64,000 bases of DNA from Algoriphagus lutimaris (GCF_017051705.1 NZ_JAFIDJ010000001.1:1455786-1519785), one strand, 5' to 3'. Counted from the stretch's first letter, positions 9,718 through 18,592 are shown. Notes: a model not told the origin generated them from the sequence alone. A program made the numbers and translations.

Positions 9718-10281
9718 TTATCCTTCTATTTCTTTTACCAATTCCTCATACCATGCTTCTCCATATTTTCGGATCAATGCATCTTTTAAGAATTTATAGA
9801 TAGGTACTTTCAAACTTGATCCCAATTGGCAAGCAGGGTCACAAATATGCCATCGGTCGTAATTAAGCGCATCAAATTCATCGTATTTGGTCACACGGAT
9901 GGGATACATATGGCAACTGATCGGCTTTTTCCAGGAAATTTTCCCATCCAAATAAGCCTGTTCGATACCGCATTTTAAAATCCCTCGCTCATCATACAAT
10001 GCATAAGCACACTCTCGGTTATCTCCAATGGTAGGGGTTCCTTTATCGCCATCTTTATCAATCACCCAAGTTCCCTGAGCTTCAATTACCTTTCTACCCT
10101 CCTCGGTGATATAATCTTTTACAATTGGATAAATATCCTCAATGATTTTAGTTTCCTCATCTTCCAATGGAGCACCTGCATCTCCTTCCACACAGCATGC
10201 CCCTTTACAGGCTTCCAGGTCACAGACAAAAAAATTCTCTTTGATATCATCAGAAAGAACCGCATTTCCTACTAAAATCAT
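9718..10281 (-). CDS. DUF3109 family cysteine-cluster protein
   Basis: A 187-residue cytoplasmic protein with the DUF3109 Cys pattern: [11 protein letters not shown] at the N-terminus, then [19 protein letters not shown] and [10 protein letters not shown]. The spaced cysteines suggest a zinc or Fe-S cluster site, as in the related YkgJ family, but the metal is not proven. The family is strongly conserved as a single copy in Bacteroidota. It is transcribed in the same direction as the DUF4442 gene, which ends 49 bp upstream of it. Confidence 0.9.
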   Translation of the reverse strand: MILVGNAVLSDDIKENFFVCDLEACKGACCVEGDAGAPLEDEETKIIEDIYPIVKDYITEEGRKVIEAQGTWVIDKDGDKGTPTIGDNRECAYALYDERGILKCGIEQAYLDGKISWKKPISCHMYPIRVTKYDEFDALNYDRWHICDPACQLGSSLKVPIYKFLKDALIRKYGEAWYEELVKEIEG

Positions 10282-10330
10282 AATTAATAAATTTTCTCAT
10301 CAAAGGTAAGCAATGCTTTGGAAAAGGAGT

Positions 10331-10804
10331 TTAGGAATTTAACTTTTGAAAGTCCTTCTTTTTTACATATACCCCTTTTTTCAACTTTGCTATTAAATTT
10401 CCATTGACATCTTTCACCTCACAAGGAAACTCGAAAATATGCCTTCCTTGATCGTCTATGATATTCTTGACCTGATTAACCTCTTCCTCAGTCATTGAAA
10501 AAATTGCGAAAACAGTTCCCTTACCTGGTTTTACAAATTCTATATGTGCGTATTTATCCCAAACAATATATTCTTCCCCAAGATTGGAAAGTAAAATAAA
10601 CATAAAGAACGGATCACACATGGAGTATAAAGAGCCTCCAAATGCTGTCCCAATCAAATTTCCATTATACCAAGTTAGTTTCAATCTCACTTTAAACATC
10701 CGGAAATCCGGAGAGTAGTCAATCACCTTGATTCCTGAAAAAAGATAGGGTGGATACCAGTTTATTGCACGAATTAATTTTTTGAATCTATTGCTTGCAT
10801 TCAT
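10331..10804 (-). CDS. DUF4442 hotdog-fold thioesterase-like protein
   Basis: A 157-residue protein matching DUF4442, a branch of the hotdog-fold thioesterases. Typical features are NGNLIGTAFGGSLYSMCDPF, equivalent to the substrate-binding helix of PaaI/YiiD-like enzymes, and a C-terminal beta-rich VKDVNGNLIAKLKKGVYV. Its substrate would be an acyl-thioester, but no member is well characterised and the usual catalytic Asp/Glu cannot be assigned with confidence. It lies upstream of the DUF3109 gene on the same strand. A perfect hairpin lies 30 bp before its start codon. Confidence 0.82.
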   Translation of the reverse strand: MNASNRFKKLIRAINWYPPYLFSGIKVIDYSPDFRMFKVRLKLTWYNGNLIGTAFGGSLYSMCDPFFMFILLSNLGEEYIVWDKYAHIEFVKPGKGTVFAIFSMTEEEVNQVKNIIDDQGRHIFEFPCEVKDVNGNLIAKLKKGVYVKKKDFQKLNS

Positions 10805-10833
10805 TCCTAAAAGTTACAGCAATAAAACGAAAA

Positions 10834-10857
10834 GAACCGCTCACGTTTGAGCGGTTC
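10834..10857 (-). terminator. Perfect 10-bp hairpin, terminator-like on the minus strand
   Basis: GAACCGCTCA (10834-10843) and TGAGCGGTTC (10848-10857) pair perfectly around a CGTT loop. On the minus strand the stem is followed by TTTTCGTTTT, so it looks like an intrinsic terminator or attenuator placed just before the DUF4442 start, rather than after any gene. Confidence 0.5.
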
Positions 10858-11020
10858 AACCCAGCACTATGAAAATCAGCTATTTTATAGCTTATCAATT
10901 TAGAAACCCTCAAGTTCTTGAATTGTTCAATAATTATTAAAAATAAAGGACGATTCCTTTATCATCATTTATTACAGACCATTTAACAAAGAGATGAAAC
11001 CCTTTCGGTATAAAATTCCG

Positions 11021-11028
11021 TACTTTAC
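11021..11028 (+). promoter_or_regulatory. Candidate -7 element for rnpB
   Basis: TACTTTAC lies 11 bp before the inferred RNA 5' end at about 11032 and resembles the Bacteroidota -7 consensus TAnnTTTG. No good -33 TTTG is seen at the usual distance. Confidence 0.3.
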
Positions 11029-11031
11029 GTC

Positions 11032-11441
11032 GTGCAAGTCGTCTTGTCGCTGCCCTGGTTATCATCGGGGGAGAGGAAAGTCCGGGCAACGTAGAGCTCC
11101 ATACTTCCTAACGGGAAGGGGGCTGACTGGTGACGGTCAGTTTACAGAAAGTGCCGCAGAAAATATACCGCCTACTTCCGATTCGTCGGATTGGGTAAGG
11201 GTGAAAAGGTGTGGTAAGAGCCCACCGCCTTGGCAGTGATGCCAGGGGCATGGCAAACCTTATGGGTTGAAAGATCAAATAGGCCTCGGGCAAAGTGCTG
11301 CTCGTACGATTCTCGTATTTTACGGGATTCCGAGGTGGGTAGATCGATAGATCCTGACCGCAAGGTCAGGGCTAGATAAATGACAAGAATCTTTCTGATT
11401 TTAATCAAAAGGAAACAGAACCCGGCTTATAGACTTGCACT
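11032..11441 (+). ncRNA. rnpB: RNase P RNA, class A
   Basis: This RNA is the catalytic subunit of RNase P, which matures tRNA 5' ends. The conserved 5' core GAGGAAAGTCCGGGC is at 11072-11086. The mid-domain elements AGTGCCGCAGAAA and GGTAAGAGCCCACCG follow, and the 3' core ACAGAACCCGGCTTATAG is at 11415-11432. The ends form the P1 helix: GTGCAAGTC (11032-11040) pairs with GACTTGCAC (11432-11440), and a T6 run directly after it can act as terminator. Total length of about 410 nt fits a bacterial class A RNA. Short reading frames crossing it are artefacts. The next gene begins 22 nt downstream. Confidence 0.97.
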
Positions 11442-11462
11442 TTTTTCTTTTATATTAGAGAC

Positions 11463-12620
11463 ATGTCAAAAATCTTGATTATAGATGACGAAAAAGTCAT
11501 CCGCGCTACATTACGCGAAATTTTAGAATACGAAAAATTTGATGTATCTGAAGCACAAGATGGTGCGGAAGGACTTAAAAAATTAACCGAGGAAGACTTT
11601 GATTTGGTGCTTTGCGATGTCAAAATGCCGAAAATGGATGGCATAGAAGTGCTGGATCAAGCAAAAGCTTTGGACAAATCCCCTCAGTTCATAATGATTT
11701 CTGCACACGGAAGTATCGAGACTGCCGTAGAAGCCACCAAAAAAGGGGCTTTTGACTTCATACCCAAACCCCCGGATTTAAACAGACTTTTACTTACTGT
11801 CCGAAATGCCTTGGATAAAAAGAATCTTGTCACAGAGACCAAAGTATTAAAAAAGAAACTATCCAAAAAGCTGGACATGGTGGGAGAATCCCCAGCCATC
11901 AAACTAGTAAAAGAAACCATTGAAAAAGTAGCTCCGACCGATGCCAGGGTATTGATTACCGGACCAAACGGAACAGGTAAAGAATTAGTGGCACACTGGG
12001 TGCATGCAAAAAGCAATAGATCTTCCAATCCATTTGTGGCAGTAAACTGCGCAGCAATCCCTTCAGAATTGATTGAAAGTGAACTGTTTGGTCACGAGAA
12101 GGGAGCTTTCACTTCTGCACATAAACAACGGCAAGGAAAGTTTGAACAAGCCCAAGGGGGCACCCTTTTTCTGGATGAAATCGGTGACATGTCCCTCTCA
12201 GCTCAATCAAAAGTTTTAAGGGCTCTTCAAGAAAACCTAATCAATCGAGTAGGTAGTGATAAAGACATTAAAGTGGATGTAAGGGTACTTGCTGCAACCA
12301 ATAAGGATTTAAAACAGGAAATCAAGGAAGGTAAATTCAGGGAAGATTTATACCATCGATTAAGTGTGATTCTGATTCAAGTTCCAGCCCTAAAAGATAG
12401 AAAAGAAGATATTCCACTTCTTGTGGAGAAATTCCTAGGAGATATTGCCTCAGAAAATGGAGATGCAAGTAAAACCATTTCTGCAAGTGCACTGAAAAAA
12501 CTACAGGAATTCCCTTGGACAGGGAATATTAGGGAACTCAGAAATGTAATTGAAAGACTCGTGATTCTGGGTGAACCAGAAATAAGCTTAGAGGATATAA
12601 AAAAATATGCTGACTATTAG
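11463..12620 (+). CDS. NtrC-type response regulator lacking a DNA-binding domain
   Basis: A 385-residue two-domain protein. The N-terminal receiver has acidic residues IIDDE, phosphoacceptor Asp52 in LCDVKMP, Ser80 and Lys102. Residues 135-370 are a sigma-54-type AAA+ domain with Walker A GPNGTGKE (167-174), Walker B FLDEI (236-240), sensor and arginine-finger regions (Arg293, Arg299) and the C-terminal [10 protein letters not shown] motif. The sigma-54-contacting loop is GAFTSA (214-219) instead of GAFTGA. The chain ends at KKYADY right after the AAA+ domain, so the Fis-type helix-turn-helix of NtrC is absent. It starts 22 nt after the rnpB 3' end, with a terminator overlapping its stop codon. 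It probably activates sigma-54 promoters from solution or through a partner. Confidence 0.92.
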   Translation: MSKILIIDDEKVIRATLREILEYEKFDVSEAQDGAEGLKKLTEEDFDLVLCDVKMPKMDGIEVLDQAKALDKSPQFIMISAHGSIETAVEATKKGAFDFIPKPPDLNRLLLTVRNALDKKNLVTETKVLKKKLSKKLDMVGESPAIKLVKETIEKVAPTDARVLITGPNGTGKELVAHWVHAKSNRSSNPFVAVNCAAIPSELIESELFGHEKGAFTSAHKQRQGKFEQAQGGTLFLDEIGDMSLSAQSKVLRALQENLINRVGSDKDIKVDVRVLAATNKDLKQEIKEGKFREDLYHRLSVILIQVPALKDRKEDIPLLVEKFLGDIASENGDASKTISASALKKLQEFPWTGNIRELRNVIERLVILGEPEISLEDIKKYADY

Positions 12621-12637
12621 GGTCAGCATTTTTTTTA
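12607..12637 (+). terminator. Intrinsic terminator overlapping the regulator stop codon
   Basis: ATGCTGAC (12607-12614) pairs with GTCAGCAT (12622-12629), followed by a run of T. The loop includes the TAG stop at 12618-12620. The T-run reaches the stop codon of the small convergent lipoprotein. Confidence 0.8.
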
Positions 12638-12754
12638 ACTATTCGGTTTTTCAGTAGTAGAAGCTTTTGCGTAAGCTGGACAAGGTTTACTGGAAGCACA
12701 TGCTCCAAGGGCCAATACTCCTACCAATAATGCGATTGTTGCTAATTTTTTCAT
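12635..12754 (-). CDS. Small (39-residue) lipoprotein
   Basis: A short reading frame translates as MKKLATIALLVGVLALGAC followed by ASSKPCPAYAKASTTEKPNS. It has a Lys-rich start, a hydrophobic core and a lipobox LGAC, so a mature lipoprotein of about 21 residues is predicted with lipidated Cys19 and one further Cys in KPCPAY. I recall similar tiny lipoproteins with a C-P-x-Y motif in other Bacteroidota, but cannot name a family. The ATG at 12752-12754 has an A/T-rich leader. It converges on the sigma-54-type regulator. The complete lipoprotein signal makes it more likely real than chance. Confidence 0.7.
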   Translation of the reverse strand: MKKLATIALLVGVLALGACASSKPCPAYAKASTTEKPNS

Positions 12755-12805
12755 AGTTGAGATTTTATGCTGATCAAATATGTTTAATTATTCTTAAGAT
12801 AGCAA

Positions 12806-13825
12806 TTACTGAACCAGAAGATTACACCCCCTGATTTCACTATTATCAAACCTTCCTAAAACTTGGAGGTATCCATTTTCATCAAAACTCCCCAAATCTT
12901 GGGTTTCCAAGAATGCACAAGAATGGAAATTTGCCAAATCAATGACATTAATCCCTCCTTGACTTTTTGTACTCCAAGAATACGGATCATTTACATCCCT
13001 TAACATAACGCGCATGGTGGTGGGCAAGGTATATTTCCCCTCCCCTTTTGAATAAGCTTGAGACATTAATTCGGTCATTCCATATTCAGAGTGAATCGTT
13101 TTAACTCCAAAATAGGGCTTCAATAACTCATGAACTTCTTCCCTAATCATTTCTTTTCTCCTTCCCTTCATTCCCCCAGTTTCCATTACAATCAAATTTT
13201 TCATTGTTGGAAATCCCTTTTTAGATTCCGCTAAATCCAGGAGTGCGAAGGTCACTCCCAATAGCAATACTTTTTTAGGGGAATGTTGAAGAACTCTTAG
13301 CTTATCCAGCAATTCATCTTGGTTGTATAAATAAAAACCAGAATGTTCAGAACCGCTTTGTTCAATAAAAAAATTAGCCATACTGACCAAACTACTTCCT
13401 TTTCTTTCCAAATAAGCGGGTAGCAATGCCAAGACATGAAAATTACTTAATTCCCCAAATTCCTTTTCAAAAATCGATTGGGCATGATTTAAATACCAAG
13501 CCTCAGACCAGAAATAATGTTTGCTAGTAATCATTCCTGTAGTCCCACTGCTGGAAAAAAATCCGGGGAACTGAGCCAAATCTCCTGAAATTATGAGTTG
13601 ATCCTTGAAAAAACGAATGGGTAAAAAAGGAATTTCTTCCACTTGACTCACCGCCTCAATTTCAATGTTACGTGCTTCAAGGTATTTTTTATAGATTTGG
13701 TTTTCCGATGCCTGAAACCGAAAAAGCTCTAATGCTGTAGAGTCAAAGTCCTCAGATTTTAAATTCTTTATGACTTCTGAAAAACTTTTAAAATCCTGCA
13801 TCGTTTTATATTTTGCAAAGTCCAA
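12806..13825 (-). CDS. LuxE-domain acyl-protein synthetase-like protein
   Basis: A 339-residue protein of the LuxE/acyl-protein synthetase family, related to the adenylate-forming (ANL) superfamily. Visible motifs are FFSSSGTTG (nucleotide-binding P-loop like the ANL A3 motif), SEYGMTELMSQAYS (like ANL A5) and a C-terminal VLGRFDNSEIRGCN resembling the A7/A8 hinge. LuxE activates fatty acids as acyl-AMP and passes them to LuxC in luminous bacteria. No luxC, luxD or luciferase genes are nearby, so a role in activating another carboxylate is more likely. It is divergent from the lipoprotein gene at 13868 with 42 bp between starts. Confidence 0.82.
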   Translation of the reverse strand: MDFAKYKTMQDFKSFSEVIKNLKSEDFDSTALELFRFQASENQIYKKYLEARNIEIEAVSQVEEIPFLPIRFFKDQLIISGDLAQFPGFFSSSGTTGMITSKHYFWSEAWYLNHAQSIFEKEFGELSNFHVLALLPAYLERKGSSLVSMANFFIEQSGSEHSGFYLYNQDELLDKLRVLQHSPKKVLLLGVTFALLDLAESKKGFPTMKNLIVMETGGMKGRRKEMIREEVHELLKPYFGVKTIHSEYGMTELMSQAYSKGEGKYTLPTTMRVMLRDVNDPYSWSTKSQGGINVIDLANFHSCAFLETQDLGSFDENGYLQVLGRFDNSEIRGCNLLVQ

Positions 13826-13867
13826 TAATGGAACTGTTCAACTTGGATGTAAATTTACTTTCGCCCT

Positions 13868-14539
13868 ATGCGTTTCAAAAACTATTCAGGAATATTCTTT
13901 TTAGCTGTAGCAAGTTTTTCTTGTGTCAACTCACCTGATAATTTCCCAAGTACACCTGAAATTGAATTTTCCTCCATTGAATATATCCCTACTGCTGGGC
14001 CAGATTCTCTGATTGTTTCCTTAAATTTTAAAGATGCTGAAGGAGACTTAGGACTGGGAGCTACAGAAATCAATCCACCCTTTAATGCGGTGGAATACCA
14101 ACGAAACAATGTCGGTGAATTAATTACTTATTCTACAAGGCCTCCAGAAGCTCCTACTTACAACCCAATTGATTGGGTGATTGATCCGATTATCAATAAT
14201 GCAATTGTCAAAGACACCATATGGGTGGTTCAAAACCCTAATCAATACAATATTTATGTAAAGTTCTTTGTGAAAAGAAATGGACAATACACAGAGTTTA
14301 AGTGGCAAGACCCTCCTTTTTACACCACGTTTAATGGACGTTTCCCTAGAATATTGAATAATGATCAAACTCAGGCTATTGAGGGAAATATTCGATATGC
14401 CATGCTTTCTTCTGGTTGGCAGTCTATCTTCCGAACAGACACCTTAAGGGTAGAACTTCAGATTCAAGATCGAGCGTTGAACAAAAGTAATGAAGTAACA
14501 AGCCCCGATGTCACCTTAAGTACCATTACAAAAAATTAA
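13868..14539 (+). CDS. Hypothetical lipoprotein
   Basis: A 223-residue protein with a lipoprotein signal (VASFSC, Cys19). The mature part is beta-rich, with motifs such as GPDSLIVSLNFKDAEGDLGLG, consistent with an Ig- or cadherin-like periplasmic or surface domain. I do not recognise a named family; similar single-copy lipoproteins are common in Cytophagales. It is followed by a strong bidirectional terminator and converges with the E1 dehydrogenase gene. Confidence 0.78.
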   Translation: MRFKNYSGIFFLAVASFSCVNSPDNFPSTPEIEFSSIEYIPTAGPDSLIVSLNFKDAEGDLGLGATEINPPFNAVEYQRNNVGELITYSTRPPEAPTYNPIDWVIDPIINNAIVKDTIWVVQNPNQYNIYVKFFVKRNGQYTEFKWQDPPFYTTFNGRFPRILNNDQTQAIEGNIRYAMLSSGWQSIFRTDTLRVELQIQDRALNKSNEVTSPDVTLSTITKN

Positions 14540-14542
14540 GAA

Positions 14543-14575
14543 AAGCCCTTCAATTTGAAGGGCTTCATTTTTTTT
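14543..14575 (+). terminator. Bidirectional intrinsic terminator
   Basis: AAGCCCTTCAA and TTGAAGGGCTT form a stem (14543-14565), followed by CATTTTTTTT on the plus strand and TTTTCTT on the minus strand. It sits between two convergent genes and can serve both. Confidence 0.85.
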
Positions 14576-16988
14576 ACAATGCTGGGAAAGATTTAGGATC
14601 TACTTCGTTCATGACCCCATAAACTTTTTCGACTATATCTTCTAAACTTGGTTTTGAAAAATAATCTCCGTCAGAAGAATAAGCAGGTCTATGTGCTTTA
14701 GCTGCTATCGTCAACGGTTCAGAATCCAAATAACGAAACACTTCCTGACCTTCTATTACTTGCTGCATCATGTAAGCAGATGCACCTCCTGGCACATCCT
14801 CATCTGCAAAAATCACTCGATTAGTTTTCTTGATTGAGTTTCCTATTACCCCATATGTATCGAATGGTAAAAGCGTCTGCACATCGATCACTTCTACATC
14901 AATTCCAAGTTCATTTAACTCACTTGCTGCTTCGAGTACAATTCTACACATCGAACCATAAGTAACAATAGTAATATCTTTTCCTTCTCTTAAAACTTCA
15001 GGTTTACCCAAAGGCACATTATACTCACCCAAATTGGAAGGCAATTTTTCTTTTAATCGATAGCCATTTAGACATTCTACCACAATAGCAGGCTCATCAG
15101 ATTTCAATAAGGTAGAATACATACCAGCTGCTTGAGTCATGTCTCTTGGTACACATACAACCATACCACGTAGTGTAGATAAAATCATGCCCATCGGAGA
15201 ACCGGAATGCCAAACTCCTTCTAATCGATGCCCTCTTGTTCTTATGATTAGTGGGGCTTTTTGACCACCTTTGGTTCGATATTGAAGGCATGCCAAATCA
15301 TCAGAGAGCATTTGTAGACCGTATAACAAATAATCTATATACTGAATTTCAGCAACTGGTCTCAAGCCTCTTAAAGCAGTACCAATTCCCTGTCCCACAA
15401 TGGTTGCTTCTCTAATGCTGGTATCAGATACCCTCAATTCACCATGCTTAGCTTGCAAACCAGCAAAGGCTTGGTTTACATCGCCTATTTTTCCTACGTC
15501 CTCTCCAAAGGCAAAGAACTTAGGATTATGTTCAAGGGTATAATCAAAATATTTTTGAAGTACCTCTCTTCCATCTACCAAAATAGATTTTTCATCATAC
15601 TCTGGTTTAACCTCCTCAATATTCTGGACACTCCACTTAGATTCACTATACAAATGACTATTGTATCGATCGTGATTCTTTTCTGTTTGTTCCTTATACC
15701 ATGATTTTAATTTATTTTTGGTTTCATTGGAATCAAACCGAAGGGCTAATAGTGCTTTTCTAACTGTAGAGATGACATCTTTTCTAATAGGATTAATCGT
15801 CCTAGAAAGCTCATCTGCCATCTGTGTTAAAATCACTTTTCTAGTACTATATTCGGCTGCCCCTTTAATTAAAGAGATTGCTTCTTGAAGTTCTACCTTG
15901 ATCTCTTTAGAAAATTCCTGCCAAGCAGTTTCTTTTTGTTTTCTTACATCTGCTTTAACCTGAGCTTCAATCTTATCTAAGGTTTCAGGAGTAGCAATTT
16001 TGGATGAAAGAATGTATTCCCTGAATTTATCTATACAATCCCATTCCTTTTCCCATTTTAATCGTTCTGCTGATTTATATCTCTCATGGGATCCTGAGGT
16101 AGAATGTCCTTGTGGTTGAGTCATTTCATCTACATGAATCAATACAGGAACATGTTCTTCTCGAGCGATTTTGCCCGCATTGAAAAAAGCTTGCATCAAC
16201 CCTTCATAATCCCAACCCTTCACTTTAATAATTTCAAAGCCTTTCTGGGAATCTGTTCTTTCAAATCCAGCAAGCGCCTCAGAAATACTGCCTTTCGTTG
16301 TATGATATTCTTGAGGCACGGAAATACCATAAGCATCATCCCAAATAGAAATTACCATGGGAACCTGCATCACACCGGCAGCATTAATCGCTTCAAAGAA
16401 AATCCCCTCAGAAGTAGATGCGTTACCAATTGAACCCCAAGCAACTTCATTTCCATTGATGGATAAATCGGTAAAACCTTTCAATCCTTTATTCTCCCTA
16501 AATAATTTAGATGCAAATGCTAAGCCTAAAAGTTTGGGCATTTGAGCTGCTGTGGGAGAAATATCTGCAGCAGAATTATACATCTTGGTCAATTCCTTCC
16601 AGCTACCATCCTCATTAAGAGAGCGAGTCGCGAAATGACCATTCATTAATCTTCCCGCACTAGCAGGCTCCATCTCTACATTGGTATGGGCATATAATTG
16701 TGAAAAATACTGCTGAACAGTCAATTCACCAATTGCCATCATAAAGGTTTGATCCCTATAATAACCAGATCGAAAATCGCCGAGTTGGAAAGCGCGAGCC
16801 ATGGCAATTTGAGCAAGCTCCTTACCATCTCCGAAAATCCCAAACTTAGCTTTCCCCATAAATACTTCTTTCCGCCCAACCAGGGAAGCTTGCCTACTCA
16901 AAAGAGCCACCCTAAAGTCCTCAAGGACAGCATCTTTAGATAAGTCTGGAGATATTACGGTTTTTCTAATGGGTTGTACTTCAGGCAT
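14574..16988 (-). CDS. Fused 2-oxoacid (branched-chain) dehydrogenase E1 alpha/beta
   Basis: A protein of about 804 residues joining an E1 alpha subunit (first 400 residues; FGDGKELAQIAMARA, FRSGYYRDQTFMMAIG, HSTSGSHERY) to an E1 beta subunit (from residue 460; FAFGEDVGKIGDVNQAF, TRGHRLEGVWHSGSPMG, EVIDVQTLLPFD). E1 uses thiamine diphosphate to decarboxylate a 2-oxoacid and acylate the lipoyl E2. The fused form is common in Bacteroidota and is usually assigned to branched-chain 2-oxoacids. No E2 or E3 genes are adjacent. I chose the ATG at 16986-16988; an in-frame GTG at 17016-17018 would add ten residues. It is divergent from alanine dehydrogenase, fitting a link to amino-acid breakdown. Confidence 0.92.
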   Translation of the reverse strand: MPEVQPIRKTVISPDLSKDAVLEDFRVALLSRQASLVGRKEVFMGKAKFGIFGDGKELAQIAMARAFQLGDFRSGYYRDQTFMMAIGELTVQQYFSQLYAHTNVEMEPASAGRLMNGHFATRSLNEDGSWKELTKMYNSAADISPTAAQMPKLLGLAFASKLFRENKGLKGFTDLSINGNEVAWGSIGNASTSEGIFFEAINAAGVMQVPMVISIWDDAYGISVPQEYHTTKGSISEALAGFERTDSQKGFEIIKVKGWDYEGLMQAFFNAGKIAREEHVPVLIHVDEMTQPQGHSTSGSHERYKSAERLKWEKEWDCIDKFREYILSSKIATPETLDKIEAQVKADVRKQKETAWQEFSKEIKVELQEAISLIKGAAEYSTRKVILTQMADELSRTINPIRKDVISTVRKALLALRFDSNETKNKLKSWYKEQTEKNHDRYNSHLYSESKWSVQNIEEVKPEYDEKSILVDGREVLQKYFDYTLEHNPKFFAFGEDVGKIGDVNQAFAGLQAKHGELRVSDTSIREATIVGQGIGTALRGLRPVAEIQYIDYLLYGLQMLSDDLACLQYRTKGGQKAPLIIRTRGHRLEGVWHSGSPMGMILSTLRGMVVCVPRDMTQAAGMYSTLLKSDEPAIVVECLNGYRLKEKLPSNLGEYNVPLGKPEVLREGKDITIVTYGSMCRIVLEAASELNELGIDVEVIDVQTLLPFDTYGVIGNSIKKTNRVIFADEDVPGGASAYMMQQVIEGQEVFRYLDSEPLTIAAKAHRPAYSSDGDYFSKPSLEDIVEKVYGVMNEVDPKSFPAL

Positions 16989-17380
16989 AAATTTTTTATC
17001 TAAAATTATTTTGGGCACAATTCTACTTCTAATAAGGATACTCCAAAAATAGCCAATTCCAGATTTTATCCAAATTTCTAAGTCATTATTTTTCCGTCAA
17101 AAATTTGGATAAAACCTGATTTATATGCAAAAAACAAAATATTATTCTTTTACTAAAAAAATAACAATTCAAAAATCTGTTTTTCAACAGTTTAAGTTCT
17201 AGAATATAGTAATTCAAGAACCTGAAAAAAAATTTCCAAATTAAACTTGTCTAAACGCTTTTCTTTAAAATTATTTAAACGTTAAAATTTTTTAACAGAA
17301 CTATGTTCTGATTTTTTAAAATTTTCCAAATCACACCAAATACTATTTGCTAGGAGACTTTTCAGTTTGTTTTTGCTTAG
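16989..17380. other. AT-rich divergent intergenic region
   Basis: About 390 bp separate the E1 dehydrogenase and alanine dehydrogenase starts. It is strongly A/T rich and holds one palindrome, GTTAAAATTTTTTAAC at 17281-17296, of unknown role. Short reading frames here look like chance. Both gene promoters should lie in it. Confidence 0.5.
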
Positions 17381-17388
17381 TATCTTTG
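17359..17388 (+). promoter_or_regulatory. Candidate promoter of alanine dehydrogenase
   Basis: TATCTTTG (17381-17388) matches the Bacteroidota -7 consensus TAnnTTTG exactly. A weak -33-like TTTTC lies 18 bp upstream. Predicted transcription start near 17394 gives a 25-30 nt leader to the ATG at 17421 and excludes the upstream in-frame ATG at 17367. Confidence 0.5.
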
Positions 17389-17420
17389 TGGTAATATATA
17401 CAAATCCAAATATATCTATC

Positions 17421-18539
17421 ATGATTATAGGTGTTCCAAAGGAAATTAAAAACAACGAAAATCGAGTAGCCCTCACTCCTGCAGGTGCAAAAGAATTGGT
17501 TAAAAGAGGCCATACTGTATACGTTCAACATACAGCTGGCGAAGGATCTGGTTTTCCAGATGAATCCTATGTAGAAGCAGGAGCAAACATACTTCCTACC
17601 ATCGAGGCAACGTATGAAATTGCCGAAATGATCATGAAGGTAAAAGAGCCTATTGAACCTGAATATAAGCTTATCAAAAAGGATCAGTTATTATTTACTT
17701 ATTTCCACTTTGCATCTTATGAACCATTAACCAAAGCAATGGTAGAGAGTGGTTCGGTTTGTCTTGCATATGAAACAGTTGAAAAAGCAGACAAAAGTTT
17801 ACCTCTATTAATTCCTATGTCAGAGGTTGCAGGTAGAATGGCTGTTCAAAAGGGAGCAAACTACCTTGAAAAACCATTAAAAGGAAGAGGCATCTTATTA
17901 GGTGGCGTTCCTGGAGTCATACCTGCTAAAGTCTTGATTTTAGGTGGAGGAATCGTTGGTACTCAAGCAGCTTGGATGGCAGCAGGACTAGGTGCTGATG
18001 TCACGATTATGGATGTCTCACTTCCTAGAATGAGATACCTTGCTGATGTAATGCCAGCAAATGTAAAGACCATGATGTCTAACGAATACAACATTAGAAA
18101 AATGATCAAAAATCATGATTTGATCATTGGTGCAGTGTTAATCCCTGGCGCAAAAGCTCCACATTTGATCACGAAAGACATGCTTAAAGAAATGCAACCA
18201 GGCACCGTGCTCGTGGATGTAGCAGTAGATCAAGGAGGATGTATTGAAACTTGCAAGCCTACAACACACCAAGACCCTACTTATATTATAGATGACGTGG
18301 TTCATTATTGTGTGGCGAACATGCCTGGTGCTGTACCATATACCTCCACTCTTGCATTGACAAATGCTACTCTTCCTTACGCAATTCAACTTGCTGATAA
18401 AGGATGGAAAAAAGCAGCTCAAGAAAATCCAGAATTGGTTCCTGGTCTGAATGTCATCAATGGGGACATCGTTTACCAAGCAGTCGCAGAAGCATTCGAC
18501 TTGGATTACACTCCTGTAATTAAATACTTGGCAGATTAA
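17421..18539 (+). CDS. ald: Alanine dehydrogenase
   Basis: A 372-residue enzyme for reversible NAD-dependent deamination of L-alanine to pyruvate and ammonia. The N-terminal signature MIIGVPKEIKNNENRVALTP is typical. The pyruvate/alanine site includes Lys in MKVKEP and His in YFHFAS, the NAD fold shows LILGGGIVGTQAA, and the C-terminal PGAVPYTSTLALTNATLPY is diagnostic of Ald rather than transhydrogenase alpha. Length matches the family. I place the start at 17421 because the signature begins there and an exact -7 promoter element overlaps the longer alternative. A strong terminator follows. Divergence from the 2-oxoacid dehydrogenase suggests a shared role in amino-acid catabolism. Confidence 0.96.
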   Translation: MIIGVPKEIKNNENRVALTPAGAKELVKRGHTVYVQHTAGEGSGFPDESYVEAGANILPTIEATYEIAEMIMKVKEPIEPEYKLIKKDQLLFTYFHFASYEPLTKAMVESGSVCLAYETVEKADKSLPLLIPMSEVAGRMAVQKGANYLEKPLKGRGILLGGVPGVIPAKVLILGGGIVGTQAAWMAAGLGADVTIMDVSLPRMRYLADVMPANVKTMMSNEYNIRKMIKNHDLIIGAVLIPGAKAPHLITKDMLKEMQPGTVLVDVAVDQGGCIETCKPTTHQDPTYIIDDVVHYCVANMPGAVPYTSTLALTNATLPYAIQLADKGWKKAAQENPELVPGLNVINGDIVYQAVAEAFDLDYTPVIKYLAD

Positions 18540-18555
18540 TACTCATATCCATCAA

Positions 18556-18592
18556 AAAAATCCCTCTTGTGAAAACAGGAGGGATTTTTTTT
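18556..18592 (+). terminator. Intrinsic terminator after ald
   Basis: TCCCTC (18561-18566) pairs with GAGGGA (18579-18584), extended by flanking A/T pairs, followed by T8. Confidence 0.85.

Noticed and set aside
10994-11408. Reading frames of 61-81 codons on both strands
   Set aside because: They lie across RNase P RNA, whose conserved core and P1 helix are clear.
12806-13825. Bioluminescence (lux) locus
   Set aside because: Only a LuxE-like domain is present, with no luxA, luxB, luxC or luxD nearby.
17282-17531. Minus-strand frames upstream of and inside ald
   Set aside because: They overlap the ald promoter and N-terminal signature and have no protein-like motifs.
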